Of a stretch of 64,000 bases of DNA, positions 51,258 to 60,341 are shown one piece after another. Position 1 is the first letter of the stretch. Every line of letters begins with the position of its first letter. Source of the DNA: Actinophytocola sp. (GTDB taxonomy: Bacteria > Actinomycetota > Actinomycetes > Mycobacteriales > Pseudonocardiaceae); the NCBI GenBank assembly GCA_009379975.1, contig WHSS01000001.1, forward strand, positions 1 to 64,000, read 5' to 3'. Made by a program: the position numbers and the translations under genes. Below the pieces are notes generated by a model. It was not told the origin of the DNA, made no database searches, and saw nothing but the letters and a program-made list of their open reading frames with translations.

Positions 51258-52481
51258 TCAGATCGGAACGCTGGACGCGTGCCCGCTCATTGCGGCCCGG
51301 TACCCGTCGACCAGCCCCACCAGCCCGGACGCCGGTGTGAAGTCCCGTTCGTACCGCAAGCGCGCGGCCGCCCCCAGATCCCGGTTGCGTTTCGGCGTAC
51401 GCACGATTGCCCGCAGGCATGCCGCGAGCGACGCCGGGTCACCAGGGCGGTGCAGCATCCCGGTGACGCCGTCTTGTACCAGCTCGACCAGCGCGCCGTG
51501 TGCGGCCGCGACGGCCGGGACGCCTGCCACCATCGCTTCGACGACCACCAGGCCGAACGTCTCCATCCAGGCCGACGGCACCACCACAGCCACGGCCCGT
51601 GCGGTGAGTTCCTGGCACTGTGCCTTGGTGCGCAGTCCGAGGTAGCGCACGTCGTCGCGATCACGCGCCCACTGCTCGACCTCGCTGGACATCGGCCCGG
51701 TCCCCGCGAGCATCAGCGGGATGGCGAGGCCGCCGCCTGCGGCGATCGCGTCCCATGCCCTCATCAGGAGCCGGACGCCCTTCTCCTCGTTCATTCGCCC
51801 CAGGTAGAGCAAGTGCTCACCACGCCCGGCCCGGCGGAGCCCGGAATCGGGGACGAAGTTGTACTTCACGGTGAGCCGGTCCGCCGGCATGCCGCTCTGG
51901 ACGAGCATCGCGCGCTGTGCGCCGGAGACGCAGAAGAACCGCTTCACTCCTGACCACCAGCGTCGGCGGTTGGCGATCATGGCGGCCGCCACCGGGGCGG
52001 TGGCGAGGGGCGAGTCGCGATAGCACCCGTGGCGCACCGCGGCCAGCGGCGTCCGGCTGGTGCAGTCGGTGCATACGTGTCCGTCGCGGAACATCGTGCC
52101 TGGCACGCACACCATCATGTAGTTGTGCAGGGTCGCCACTACCGGCACGCCGGCATCGGCACACGCGGCCAGTACGGACGGTGAGATCAGCGGGAAGGTG
52201 TTGTGCACATGCACGACGTCGGGCCGTTCGGCTTGCAGGTCGGCGGCGAGCGCGGATCTCGCGACTGGGTTCCACGGCACCAGCAAGGGCAGCGCGGCGC
52301 GTTCCAGCAACGACATGGACGCGATGTCGTCGCTGCGGCGCTCGAACATTCGTACCCGGTGGCCCGCGTCGGACAGCAGGGCCACCTCCTGATCGACGAC
52401 GTGGTTCTCCCCGCTCGGCTGCTCCGATCGATAGCGGTTGTGCACGACGAGCACGTTGAGTGCGGTCATGGGCTCTGCCAT
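51258..52481 (-). CDS. Family 4 (GT-B) glycosyltransferase
   Basis: 407 residues from the ATG at 52481, which follows the methyltransferase stop by four bases; in-frame starts further upstream overlap that gene. The donor-binding half has EHLLYLGRMNEEKGVRLLMR and PSAWMETFGLVVVEAMVAGV, and the acceptor half starts NVLVVHNRYRSEQPSGENHV. A CxxC pair (CTDCTSR) lies in the N-terminal domain, as in some Wzy-cluster GT4 proteins. It should add a sugar to the lipid-linked unit. It is the last gene of the minus arm. Confidence 0.92.
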   Translation of the reverse strand: MAEPMTALNVLVVHNRYRSEQPSGENHVVDQEVALLSDAGHRVRMFERRSDDIASMSLLERAALPLLVPWNPVARSALAADLQAERPDVVHVHNTFPLISPSVLAACADAGVPVVATLHNYMMVCVPGTMFRDGHVCTDCTSRTPLAAVRHGCYRDSPLATAPVAAAMIANRRRWWSGVKRFFCVSGAQRAMLVQSGMPADRLTVKYNFVPDSGLRRAGRGEHLLYLGRMNEEKGVRLLMRAWDAIAAGGGLAIPLMLAGTGPMSSEVEQWARDRDDVRYLGLRTKAQCQELTARAVAVVVPSAWMETFGLVVVEAMVAGVPAVAAAHGALVELVQDGVTGMLHRPGDPASLAACLRAIVRTPKRNRDLGAAARLRYERDFTPASGLVGLVDGYRAAMSGHASSVPI

Positions 52482-52485
52482 GTTC

Positions 52486-53331
52486 CTAGGAACCATTACG
52501 GGACCAGGCGATCCCAGTCCCGTCACCGGGGTGCCAGTGCCGGTCCGGCTCCTCCTGGAAGTACAGGAACTTCCTGCCCGTCTGCTCGGCGAGCCGAAGC
52601 AGTACGTCGGTCTCTGCCGCGTTGTCGGTCAGCAGCACGGCTGATGGCGCCAACTTGTCCTCGACCAGGGAGAACTCGGCGCTTTCGTGCTCCTCGCTGT
52701 GCCAGCTGTCGTGGATGAACAGATCCACCGGCGTGCGCAGCTTGGGGATGTTTTCCAGCGAGTCACCGACGACGACGTCGACGACCTCGCGATAGTCGCC
52801 CCTGATCAGGTATCCGGCATCGGGGTTGATGTCGAGTGCGCTCAGCCGTCCGGGGTGTCCCTCGGCCGCGTTCTGGAGCAGCGCGGCCGCGATGAGGCAT
52901 GACCCCAAGCCCTTGTCGATGCCCGACTCGACGACGTGCTTCGGCTTGAGCGCGCGAATCAGGGCGTACCAGCCGATGCGGCGACCGTATCGGACCGTGC
53001 GATCGGCCAGGCCGCGGCGACTGCCGGTGGCCACCCCGTCCATCAGCAACGCACGGAGATCGTCGTCCTGCTCGACCTCGTCGAACCAAAGCCGGACGTC
53101 ATGGGTCGCCGCACCCGTAACGGCGGCGATATACCACGCAAGATGCCTGCGGTTCCGCTCCGTCAACTCGTAGGTGTAGTTGGTGTGCTCCCGCGACGTG
53201 AACAGCCACCGGATAGACGTCTTGAGCACCTTGGCGTCGTGTTTGGCCACGTCCTTGGTGCGAATGGGAAACGCCACCACGGGCGCCAGCGGGCTGCTGG
53301 CTACCCGCCTGCTCCATGCGCTTGTCTTCAA
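52486..53331 (-). CDS. Class I SAM-dependent methyltransferase-like protein
   Basis: 281 residues from a TTG that overlaps the previous stop (TTGA), with GGAG seven bases upstream. The middle has a Rossmann-like methyltransferase core: HVVESGIDKGLGSCLIAAAL (motif I), SALDINPDAGYLI and VDLFIHDSWHSEEHE with a metal-binding-like HDSWH. It looks like the FkbM/CmcI-type enzymes that methylate sugar or antibiotic hydroxyls. It may O-methylate the glycan. The gene is coupled to the Wzy-like gene upstream. Confidence 0.78.
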   Translation of the reverse strand: MKTSAWSRRVASSPLAPVVAFPIRTKDVAKHDAKVLKTSIRWLFTSREHTNYTYELTERNRRHLAWYIAAVTGAATHDVRLWFDEVEQDDDLRALLMDGVATGSRRGLADRTVRYGRRIGWYALIRALKPKHVVESGIDKGLGSCLIAAALLQNAAEGHPGRLSALDINPDAGYLIRGDYREVVDVVVGDSLENIPKLRTPVDLFIHDSWHSEEHESAEFSLVEDKLAPSAVLLTDNAAETDVLLRLAEQTGRKFLYFQEEPDRHWHPGDGTGIAWSRNGS

Positions 53332-54626
53332 GGTCCTGCTCCGTCCGTTCCTGGTCGGCGACTTCGACCTTGGTTCGGTTCGCCGAGGCCGGGTGTTACA
53401 GCTTTCGGCGGGCCTTGCCCGCCCGGTGCCAGCAGTGCGGTCGCCACGACAAGGTGGAGCAGGTAAGCGGACGCGTCGCCGAGGCCGACCTGCGTGTAGG
53501 ACGCGATCATGCCGTAGACGATCAGGAAGACCGCGCAGGCTCTGGCGGGCGACGGCGGCCGCATCGCCGTCGTGAAGATCAGGCCCAGCAGGATGAGGAC
53601 GATGATCGCGATGCCGAGGTAGCCCTGCTCGTGATAGATCGCCAACCATGTGCTGTCGATCGGGAGGCCGTCGAACGACTTGTCGGTGAGGCCCCGGCCG
53701 ATCAGTTCCTCGCGCGGTGTCCGCGGTTCGGCCAGCAGCGAATTCCAGACCAGTTCCCTGCCAGTGAGGTTGGCGAACTCCTCGCCGTCCTGTCCTCGCC
53801 GGAACCAGTCGGTCAGCGGCGAGAGGAACGCGCCCGCGATCAGGCCTGATCCCAGCATCACCACAGCTAGGAACCGGCGAGCACGCGCGTTGGCGAGCGC
53901 GAGCGAAAGGCCGGCGACCGCGACGCCGACCGCGAGCGCCGCGGTGGCCGTACGGGTGTGGCTGAGCAGGAGGAGGGCTATCGCCGGCCCGGCGATACCG
54001 ACCAGTGCCCTACCGCTCGACTTGCGCGCCAGCCACAGCACGATGGTGAGTCCCGCCACGACGGCGCCGTAGTCGCCGACCTGGGTCGCGGGAATCCACC
54101 AGAGCACGCCGATCAGACGGTCGTCGAAGTCGGCAGGCAGCGCGAGGCCCGGCGCGAGGACGAGGCCGAGCGCCACCGATGCGAGCAGCAGGGCCAGCGC
54201 CCGGACGTGGTATCGGACGAAGCGCAGCGTGCCGTCCCACCACGGCGTGATCAGCCAGAGCGTGACGATGAAGACGGCGAGGCGGGCGCACCTGGCCAGC
54301 GCTCCGTAGCCGGAGCCGAGATCGGCGCTGGACACGAAGCTGACCACGACCAGCAGGCTCAGCAGGAGCAGGACCGGGCTCGGCCGGATGCGCAGCCGGG
54401 GGTTGAGGATGATCGCCAGCGTGAACGCGGCGCCCAAAGCCCCCATCGTGACAATTTGCTCGATCCTGGTCGGGATCGGAATGATCGTCCCGACGCCGCC
54501 GGAGCCTAGGGTGTTGACGATCAGGCACCCCCACACGACGCCGACAAGCGGCGTGTTGGGGTGGTGATCCTGGCCGGCGCCTGGTGCCTGCCGCGCTGGG
54601 GCAGGGGTGGCTACGCGTTGCTCCAT
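53328..54626 (-). CDS. Wzy/O-antigen-ligase-type polymerase
   Basis: 432 residues with about 11 helices and one large outer loop containing WFRRGQDGEEFANLTGREL, the RxG-like pattern before GRELVW and the HEQGYLGI motif after it that mark the O-antigen ligase/polymerase (Wzy_C) family. It probably polymerises the repeat unit flipped by the Wzx protein of the plus arm. It begins one base inside the stop of the beta-helix gene (TGATG) and overlaps the methyltransferase gene. Confidence 0.87.
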   Translation of the reverse strand: MEQRVATPAPARQAPGAGQDHHPNTPLVGVVWGCLIVNTLGSGGVGTIIPIPTRIEQIVTMGALGAAFTLAIILNPRLRIRPSPVLLLLSLLVVVSFVSSADLGSGYGALARCARLAVFIVTLWLITPWWDGTLRFVRYHVRALALLLASVALGLVLAPGLALPADFDDRLIGVLWWIPATQVGDYGAVVAGLTIVLWLARKSSGRALVGIAGPAIALLLLSHTRTATAALAVGVAVAGLSLALANARARRFLAVVMLGSGLIAGAFLSPLTDWFRRGQDGEEFANLTGRELVWNSLLAEPRTPREELIGRGLTDKSFDGLPIDSTWLAIYHEQGYLGIAIIVLILLGLIFTTAMRPPSPARACAVFLIVYGMIASYTQVGLGDASAYLLHLVVATALLAPGGQGPPKAVTPGLGEPNQGRSRRPGTDGAGP

Positions 54627-56149
54627 CAGCTACCGCCCTGCGGCGCGAAGGTGCTGTCGGTGTCCTGTGCGTGTGGTGCGGCCTGCCAGCCATGGTGGTC
54701 GAGCACCGTGTCGGTGCCTTTGGCCACGAACTTCCACGGCCCGCGGTAGGAGTTGTCGTGCCAGCGGTTCTGCTGCTGCGTGATCGCCAGCTTGACCAGG
54801 TCACCGCGGTAGGGCGACCATGCCGGTTCGCTGCCCTCGTTGGCCAGCACGGCCATCCGGCCGCAGGGGAGGTCCGCGCAACCGAGCACGTCGGGGTCGA
54901 AGACGAACTCGTTGTCATGGACATCGACCCGCTGAGTCTTCCAGCGGCAGTCGTCGTACAGCGGCGCCGACGCGATCGCCGGCTGTGTGCACCGTTCCGG
55001 GGCGTCGACCAGTAGCGTGCAGTCTCCGGTCGGGGAAACGGGGCTGTTGCAGAACCGGTCCGCGTTCTCCCACAAGGTGATCCCGGACCAGTTGTTCACC
55101 AGGACGTTGCGGTAGATGTCGATCCGATCGGTTCCTGCGGGAACGCGGGGCTCGCCACCGGACTCGGAGATGTAGATCGCCGCGTGCGGGAAGGTATCCC
55201 CGCTTTCGGCGAGCGCCTTTGACGCGCCGACGTTGTTCTCGCGGATGGTGTTGTTGCGTATGACGGCGTTGTAGCTGATCTCGTAGATGATCGCCTCGTC
55301 CGCGTTGCGATCGATGAAGTTGCCCTCGATGAGGAAGTCGTTGTTGTTGGTGTCGGCCCATAGGCCTGGCCCATGGTTGCCGTGGACCCAGTTGTCTCGG
55401 ATGACGGCGCCGTCGACCGCCCAGAACTTGACCCCACCGGTGCAGCCGCAGCCGGGCTTGTGCGTCTCCCAGTCATCGGTGTTGTTCCCGGTGATCTCGT
55501 TTCCTTCGACGACGAGATCGTCGATCCCGTCCCCTGGCTGATACGCGTTCATCCCATACTGCCCGTTGTCCCGCAGGCAGTTGTGCCGGACGCGCTGCCT
55601 TGCCCCTGCCATGAGCCCGGCACCGCGGTTCTGCTCGATGGTGCTGTGCTCGATGATCCAGCCGTTCGCCGAGTTGTGGTTGACGACGCCTTCGTTGTTC
55701 GGTGCGGTGAACCCGCGGATCACCAGGTGCCGGATGGTCACGTTCGCCGCGTCGCCCGTGATCGCATAGTTGTTCTTGCCGCGCCCGTCGAGTATCGCGC
55801 CTGGAGCGCCGAGATAGGTGTTGCCTGGCTTCGATTCGACCTGCGAGTACTGACCGGTGCCCAGGGTGTGCCTGCCGGGGCGCAGCCAGAACGTGGAGCC
55901 GGCGGGGTTGGCCGCCGTCTTGGCGATCAGATCACTGTCGACAGCCGGGTCGACCGCGATGCTGCCCCGAGGCTGGGTCGTCGGCCCGGGGGTCGTGTTG
56001 TCGCACACCTCGGCGACGTCGGAGGTGAGCGGTGTCGTCACCGGCCGCGGATCCGGAGCGGGGGTGGTGGTGCACCCGGTCAGCACCAGGGCCGCGAGCA
56101 GCGCGGCGACCATCGGTGCCCGCTGTGGCGGTGCGCTCCGGTTCGCCAT
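54626..56149 (-). CDS. Right-handed parallel beta-helix lipoprotein
   Basis: 507 residues from the ATG at 56149, nine bases after GGGAG (ATG 56158 touches that site). The signal peptide ends in the lipobox VLTGC (about residue 24), so it is lipid-anchored outside. The body repeats beta-helix coils: VTIRHLVIRGF, GWIIEHSTIEQNRGAGLMAG, LVVEGNEITGNNTDDW and FLIEGNFIDRNADEAI. Such proteins often bind, cleave or epimerise polysaccharides. Its place before a heparinase-like lyase suggests a role in trimming or exporting the polymer. Confidence 0.87.
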   Translation of the reverse strand: MANRSAPPQRAPMVAALLAALVLTGCTTTPAPDPRPVTTPLTSDVAEVCDNTTPGPTTQPRGSIAVDPAVDSDLIAKTAANPAGSTFWLRPGRHTLGTGQYSQVESKPGNTYLGAPGAILDGRGKNNYAITGDAANVTIRHLVIRGFTAPNNEGVVNHNSANGWIIEHSTIEQNRGAGLMAGARQRVRHNCLRDNGQYGMNAYQPGDGIDDLVVEGNEITGNNTDDWETHKPGCGCTGGVKFWAVDGAVIRDNWVHGNHGPGLWADTNNNDFLIEGNFIDRNADEAIIYEISYNAVIRNNTIRENNVGASKALAESGDTFPHAAIYISESGGEPRVPAGTDRIDIYRNVLVNNWSGITLWENADRFCNSPVSPTGDCTLLVDAPERCTQPAIASAPLYDDCRWKTQRVDVHDNEFVFDPDVLGCADLPCGRMAVLANEGSEPAWSPYRGDLVKLAITQQQNRWHDNSYRGPWKFVAKGTDTVLDHHGWQAAPHAQDTDSTFAPQGGS

Positions 56150-56168
56150 GGTGATCATCTCCCGGCCG

Positions 56169-58139
56169 TCACGACTCGAAGCAGAGCAGTGTGTCGAAAC
56201 CGGCGTGGCCGGGGCCTGCCTGCCCCCGGCCGATGAGGGCGGTCGCGGGCTCCTTGCGTCCGAAACCGGCGGAGTACCAGCCCAGCGGCGGGGTCGTCTC
56301 CGCTCGATGCGCCGAGAACGCCAGTTCTCTGGGCAGCTCGAGTACCGCCGTCCGGCGGCGTGCTCCGGCCGTCCACTGCAGCCGTGCCCGGCCACCGGCC
56401 AGGTCCACATCGACGCTCGGTCCGAGGTGGAAGGCAAGGCGGCACCAGTGCGGCCGCGCGCTGATCACCTCGTCGGTCACCCGGAGTTCGCGTGCCGCGC
56501 TGTCCAGCTCGACCGAGCGTCGGTGCACGACCGAGCCACGTTGTCCGCCGTATCCGTCGTGCTCGGCCCGCCAGCGGGACACGCCTTCGGGTTCGGTGTG
56601 TGCGACGAGAACCCGGCTTCGGACGTGCCGGGTCCACAGGAATGGGCCGCCTGATCTCGACTGGTCGGTGTCGTCGAGCTGCAGCGTGTTGTGGCCGAGC
56701 GTGGAGCGGAAGTACGACCGCCACTCCGCTTCGCCGTGGTAGCAGTACGTGCCGGGGTCGGCGAGCACGTCGACACCGCCGTGGCGGACCTCCAGCGACA
56801 AGGCGTCCGCGTGAGCGTGTGCCGCTATGGCCAGGAACCCGTGCGGCCCGCCGTCGCAGCGGCACCAGACTTCCTCGTCGCCCGCGCCGGACCGCAGGAT
56901 CGTGAGGCCGGCGTCGGCGAAGTGGCCCGGTCGGCGGATCGGTCGGGGGGCGTCGATGACGCGACTCGTTGCCAGCGCGGCAAGGAGCGGGGTTCGCACA
57001 TCGGCCGGATCGCCCGCGGGCCACCAGCCTAGTTGTCCGAACAGCGCGTCTCCGGTGGTCAGCAGTGACGCCCATCGGTCGGTTCCCGAACCATCGACGA
57101 TCAGGCCGTGACCGTCGTCGCCGTCGCCCTGACGTGGCGGTCGTAGCCGGGAGTCGACGATGGCCGCAAGCGTGTCGGTCATCCGCAGCAGCGTCTGCCA
57201 CGTCGAGTCGGGCATCGGTGCTCCCGCCGCGTCCGCCTCGACGGCGGCCGCGAGCCCGAGCTCGAGCACTAGGCCGTGGTACTCGGTGGCCAGCTCGCGG
57301 TTGAGCCCGGACGCGAACGTGTTGTGCCGCAGTTGTCGGTCCAGTGACCGCATCGCCTGTGCCCGCCACCGGTGCGACTCGGGGAACCAGCTGAACGCAC
57401 AAGCGGCCGCCAGCTGCCCGGCGTCCTCGGCGATGACATGATTGTTCGCTGAAGAGCCACGGCTGCCGAACGCTGCCAGCCAGCGCTGATGGTGCCAGAC
57501 CTGGTGCAGCGCAACGGGATTGCCTTCGAACAGGTCAGGAGCGCCGGGCCACCCGTCGAGCAGCCTGCGGGTCCATACCCAGGACAGCAGCCGGATGCCC
57601 AGTTCGATGCCACTGACCCAGTGCACGCCACGTAGCGGGGGGTTGGCCGCCCACCACGACTTCAGGTGATCGGCGACCCTGTCGGCGTAGCGGCCCTCGC
57701 CGGTGACCGCGAAGGCCGCCGCCAACACGGTGAGGTGCTGGTGGCGAGACGGTTCCCAGAGTTGCTTGATGTCCCCGACGGCCTGTTCGTCGCGGTACTG
57801 GATGTCGAACGTGTAGGCCTCGGCCGGGGCCCGGCGGCCGGTGCGCGGGTCCAACGACCAGTCCGGGTTGACCAGATCGTCGCGGGCGACGCCGAAGTAC
57901 TCGGCGTGGCCGTCCATGAGACGGTCGGCGGTGGCGATCAGCCGCGCCTTGGCTTCGGGCGAGACATTCATCAGCGCGTCGCTGGGAAGGGTCGCGGCGA
58001 ACCGGCGGAGTGGCACCACTGCCGGTTCTGGCAGCTCGCCGCGCCACCGTCGTTTCCGCACCACATCGGCGGCCCTGCCCGCGATCTCGGCCGGCCCCAT
58101 GCGGGAGAGGCGTCGCAGGTACCAGCCGGGGCTCGTCAT
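56169..58139 (-). CDS. Heparinase II/III family protein (polysaccharide lyase-like)
   Basis: 656 residues. The N-terminal part is an alpha/alpha toroid (WVSGIELGIRLLSWVWT, SSANNHVIAEDAGQLAAAC), and the C-terminal beta part has the heparinase core AIAAHAHADALSLEVRHGG and DPGTYCYHG with YFRSTLGHNTL. No signal peptide is seen, as in many such proteins of glycan synthesis loci. It may cleave uronic acid-containing polymer or edit mis-made chains. It overlaps the fused oxidoreductase gene by four bases (ATGA). Confidence 0.9.
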   Translation of the reverse strand: MTSPGWYLRRLSRMGPAEIAGRAADVVRKRRWRGELPEPAVVPLRRFAATLPSDALMNVSPEAKARLIATADRLMDGHAEYFGVARDDLVNPDWSLDPRTGRRAPAEAYTFDIQYRDEQAVGDIKQLWEPSRHQHLTVLAAAFAVTGEGRYADRVADHLKSWWAANPPLRGVHWVSGIELGIRLLSWVWTRRLLDGWPGAPDLFEGNPVALHQVWHHQRWLAAFGSRGSSANNHVIAEDAGQLAAACAFSWFPESHRWRAQAMRSLDRQLRHNTFASGLNRELATEYHGLVLELGLAAAVEADAAGAPMPDSTWQTLLRMTDTLAAIVDSRLRPPRQGDGDDGHGLIVDGSGTDRWASLLTTGDALFGQLGWWPAGDPADVRTPLLAALATSRVIDAPRPIRRPGHFADAGLTILRSGAGDEEVWCRCDGGPHGFLAIAAHAHADALSLEVRHGGVDVLADPGTYCYHGEAEWRSYFRSTLGHNTLQLDDTDQSRSGGPFLWTRHVRSRVLVAHTEPEGVSRWRAEHDGYGGQRGSVVHRRSVELDSAARELRVTDEVISARPHWCRLAFHLGPSVDVDLAGGRARLQWTAGARRRTAVLELPRELAFSAHRAETTPPLGWYSAGFGRKEPATALIGRGQAGPGHAGFDTLLCFES

Positions 58140-60331
58140 TGTGCTGCTCCGAGCAGGACCGGACGACCGGTCGCGAGGCTGGCCTGCACGGCGAGCGTTG
58201 CCAGCGTGGTCGTGACCAGCGACGCCAAGGGAACGGGCATCGGACCACCGGAGCGGACCGCGTCGAGGAACGCGCCGAGCTCGTCTGCCTGTCCCTTGTC
58301 GCGTCCGCGCGGGACACGCGGGCTCAACGAGCGCTCGCGACCGTAAAACGACGCGCGCTGGAAGTCGTCGAACCGTAGTACCTTGCCGTCGGCAATGACG
58401 TCCAGGCTCTCCTTCGGAAAGCTGGTGGCTCCGGTTGTCACGTAGCTCATTACCGCGGTGGAGCCGTCCGGATAGCGCAGGACGATCTGCAGGTCGTCCT
58501 GGCCAGGCGTGGCGACAGCGTAGACCGACGCCGGGTCGCAGTCGAGCAGCCAGCTGACGGTGTCGATGAAGTGCCCGCCCTCGCCCGAGAAGCGCGATCC
58601 CTCGGTGTCCGCCCTGCGGTACCAGCTGCTGGTATCCAGCCTGCCGGCGTTGATCAGGTACCGTACCGACGCCGGGCCGACGCGCTGCCCGAAGCGGCCT
58701 TTGGCCTGGCGGAGCAGCGGCGCGAACCGGCGGTTGAAGCCGACCTGCAGCCGGTCGTTGCCCGACTCCGCGACGGCGGCGAGGACCTTGTCCAGCTCCG
58801 CCTCGGACAGGGCGAGCGGCTTCTCGACGAACACCGTCTTCCCGGCCAGCAAGGCCCGCCGGGTCAGCTCGGCGTGCGAGCTATGCCGGGTTACCACGAA
58901 CACGGCGTCGACTTCACGATCGGCGAGCAGGGCGTCGACGTCGGTTGATGCCTCGGCGAAGCCGAACTTCCGCTTGGCGTTGGCCGCGGACAGCGCCGAC
59001 GTCGTAACGACCCGCCGCAACTCGACGTCCTCCCGGTCGACCAGGTGTGGCAGCAGCATCGATGACGCGTAGTTGCCCGCTCCGATGCACCCGATGCGCA
59101 CCGGGTGCCGGAGTGGTCGTGAGTGCCGATCAGGGTGCGAACGCCGAGTGCCACTCACTACTGGCCGGGCGGCCGGCATCTGGTGCGCGGGTTCGGCGTC
59201 GGCGTCCGGGCCTGGGTAGCGGAATAGAACGGCGACGGCATTCAGGTAGCCCTCGTTGAGCTGCCGGTAGGTCTCGACGGCGGTCGCGAAGTCCGCCACG
59301 TGCGAGATCAACGGCTCGACGTCGACCCTACCGCTGGCCACCAGATCGAGGAAGCACTCCAGGTTCCGCCGCTCGGTCCAGCGCACGTAGCCGATCGGGT
59401 AGTCACGACCCTCGAGCTCGTAGGACGGGTCGTAGCGGCCCGGGCCGTAGGAGCGGGAGAACCGGACGTCAAGTTCTTTCTCGTAGTAGGCGTTCCACGG
59501 CAGGTCGAGGCGGCACTTGCCGATGTCAACGACGGTGCCCCGGTCGCGGGACAGCCGCGCGGCCAGCTCGACCGGCTCGTTGGTGCTGCCTCCGGCGGCC
59601 AGGTATACCTGGTCGACGCCGTGCCCGCCGGTCAGCTCGCCGACCGCCGCGTTGACTACGCCGGAGCCCGGGTCGCTGCAGGTCAGAGCGCCTAGCCGCA
59701 AGGCAAGCTCGCACCGGCCGGTGTCGGGATCGACACCCACGACCCGCACGCCGGAGGCGACCAGCAGCTGCACGACGAGCTGGCCGATCAGCCCAAGGCC
59801 GATGACGAGCGCGACGTCGCCCAACCGGGGCTCACCTCGCCGTACGCCCTGCAGCGCGATCGAGCCGACGGTGCCGAATGCGGCGGGTCCTGGCGCGAGG
59901 CCGTCCGGCACCGGGCTGTAGAGGTTCTTGGGCACCCAATTCAGCTCGGCGTGCAGCGCGTGCTCGTTGCCGGCGCAGGCGACCAGGTCTCCGACGGACA
60001 CGTCGGTGACGCCCGCGCCGACTTCTTCCACCACACCGCACAGCGAGTAGCCCAACGGCGTGTAGGAGTCGAGCCGGTTCGTCACCTTGCGGTAGGTGGC
60101 CGCCACGCCGTTGCTCGCGACGCTCTGCATCACCTTGGCGACCTGGTCGGGCCGGGCCCTTGCCTTGCCCAGTAGCGACATGCTCGCCTCGGAGACCTTC
60201 ATCAGCTCCGTGCCGGTGGAGATCAGCGAGTACGCGGTGCGAACCAGCACACCGCCCGGCTTGCACGCCGGCGCCGGGACGTCCAGGAGCGCCAGCTCCC
60301 CGCTCTTGTAGTTCTGCACAACCTGCTTCAC
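58136..60331 (-). CDS. Fused zinc-type dehydrogenase and Gfo/Idh/MocA oxidoreductase
   Basis: 731 residues from a GTG at 60331 with AAGGA six bases upstream. Residues 1-370 are a medium-chain dehydrogenase (VIGLGLIGQLVVQLLVASGV as the nucleotide fold), and residues 395-731 a Gfo/Idh/MocA domain (IGCIGAGNYASSMLLPHLVD, FVEKPLALSE with the catalytic lysine in EKP, and GEGGHFIDTVSWLL). This bi-domain type recurs beside heparinase-like and asparagine-synthase-like genes in glycan loci. It probably oxidises or reduces a sugar or inositol-like part of a nucleotide sugar. Confidence 0.9.
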   Translation of the reverse strand: MKQVVQNYKSGELALLDVPAPACKPGGVLVRTAYSLISTGTELMKVSEASMSLLGKARARPDQVAKVMQSVASNGVAATYRKVTNRLDSYTPLGYSLCGVVEEVGAGVTDVSVGDLVACAGNEHALHAELNWVPKNLYSPVPDGLAPGPAAFGTVGSIALQGVRRGEPRLGDVALVIGLGLIGQLVVQLLVASGVRVVGVDPDTGRCELALRLGALTCSDPGSGVVNAAVGELTGGHGVDQVYLAAGGSTNEPVELAARLSRDRGTVVDIGKCRLDLPWNAYYEKELDVRFSRSYGPGRYDPSYELEGRDYPIGYVRWTERRNLECFLDLVASGRVDVEPLISHVADFATAVETYRQLNEGYLNAVAVLFRYPGPDADAEPAHQMPAARPVVSGTRRSHPDRHSRPLRHPVRIGCIGAGNYASSMLLPHLVDREDVELRRVVTTSALSAANAKRKFGFAEASTDVDALLADREVDAVFVVTRHSSHAELTRRALLAGKTVFVEKPLALSEAELDKVLAAVAESGNDRLQVGFNRRFAPLLRQAKGRFGQRVGPASVRYLINAGRLDTSSWYRRADTEGSRFSGEGGHFIDTVSWLLDCDPASVYAVATPGQDDLQIVLRYPDGSTAVMSYVTTGATSFPKESLDVIADGKVLRFDDFQRASFYGRERSLSPRVPRGRDKGQADELGAFLDAVRSGGPMPVPLASLVTTTLATLAVQASLATGRPVLLGAAQ

Positions 60332-60341
60332 GTTGCTTCCT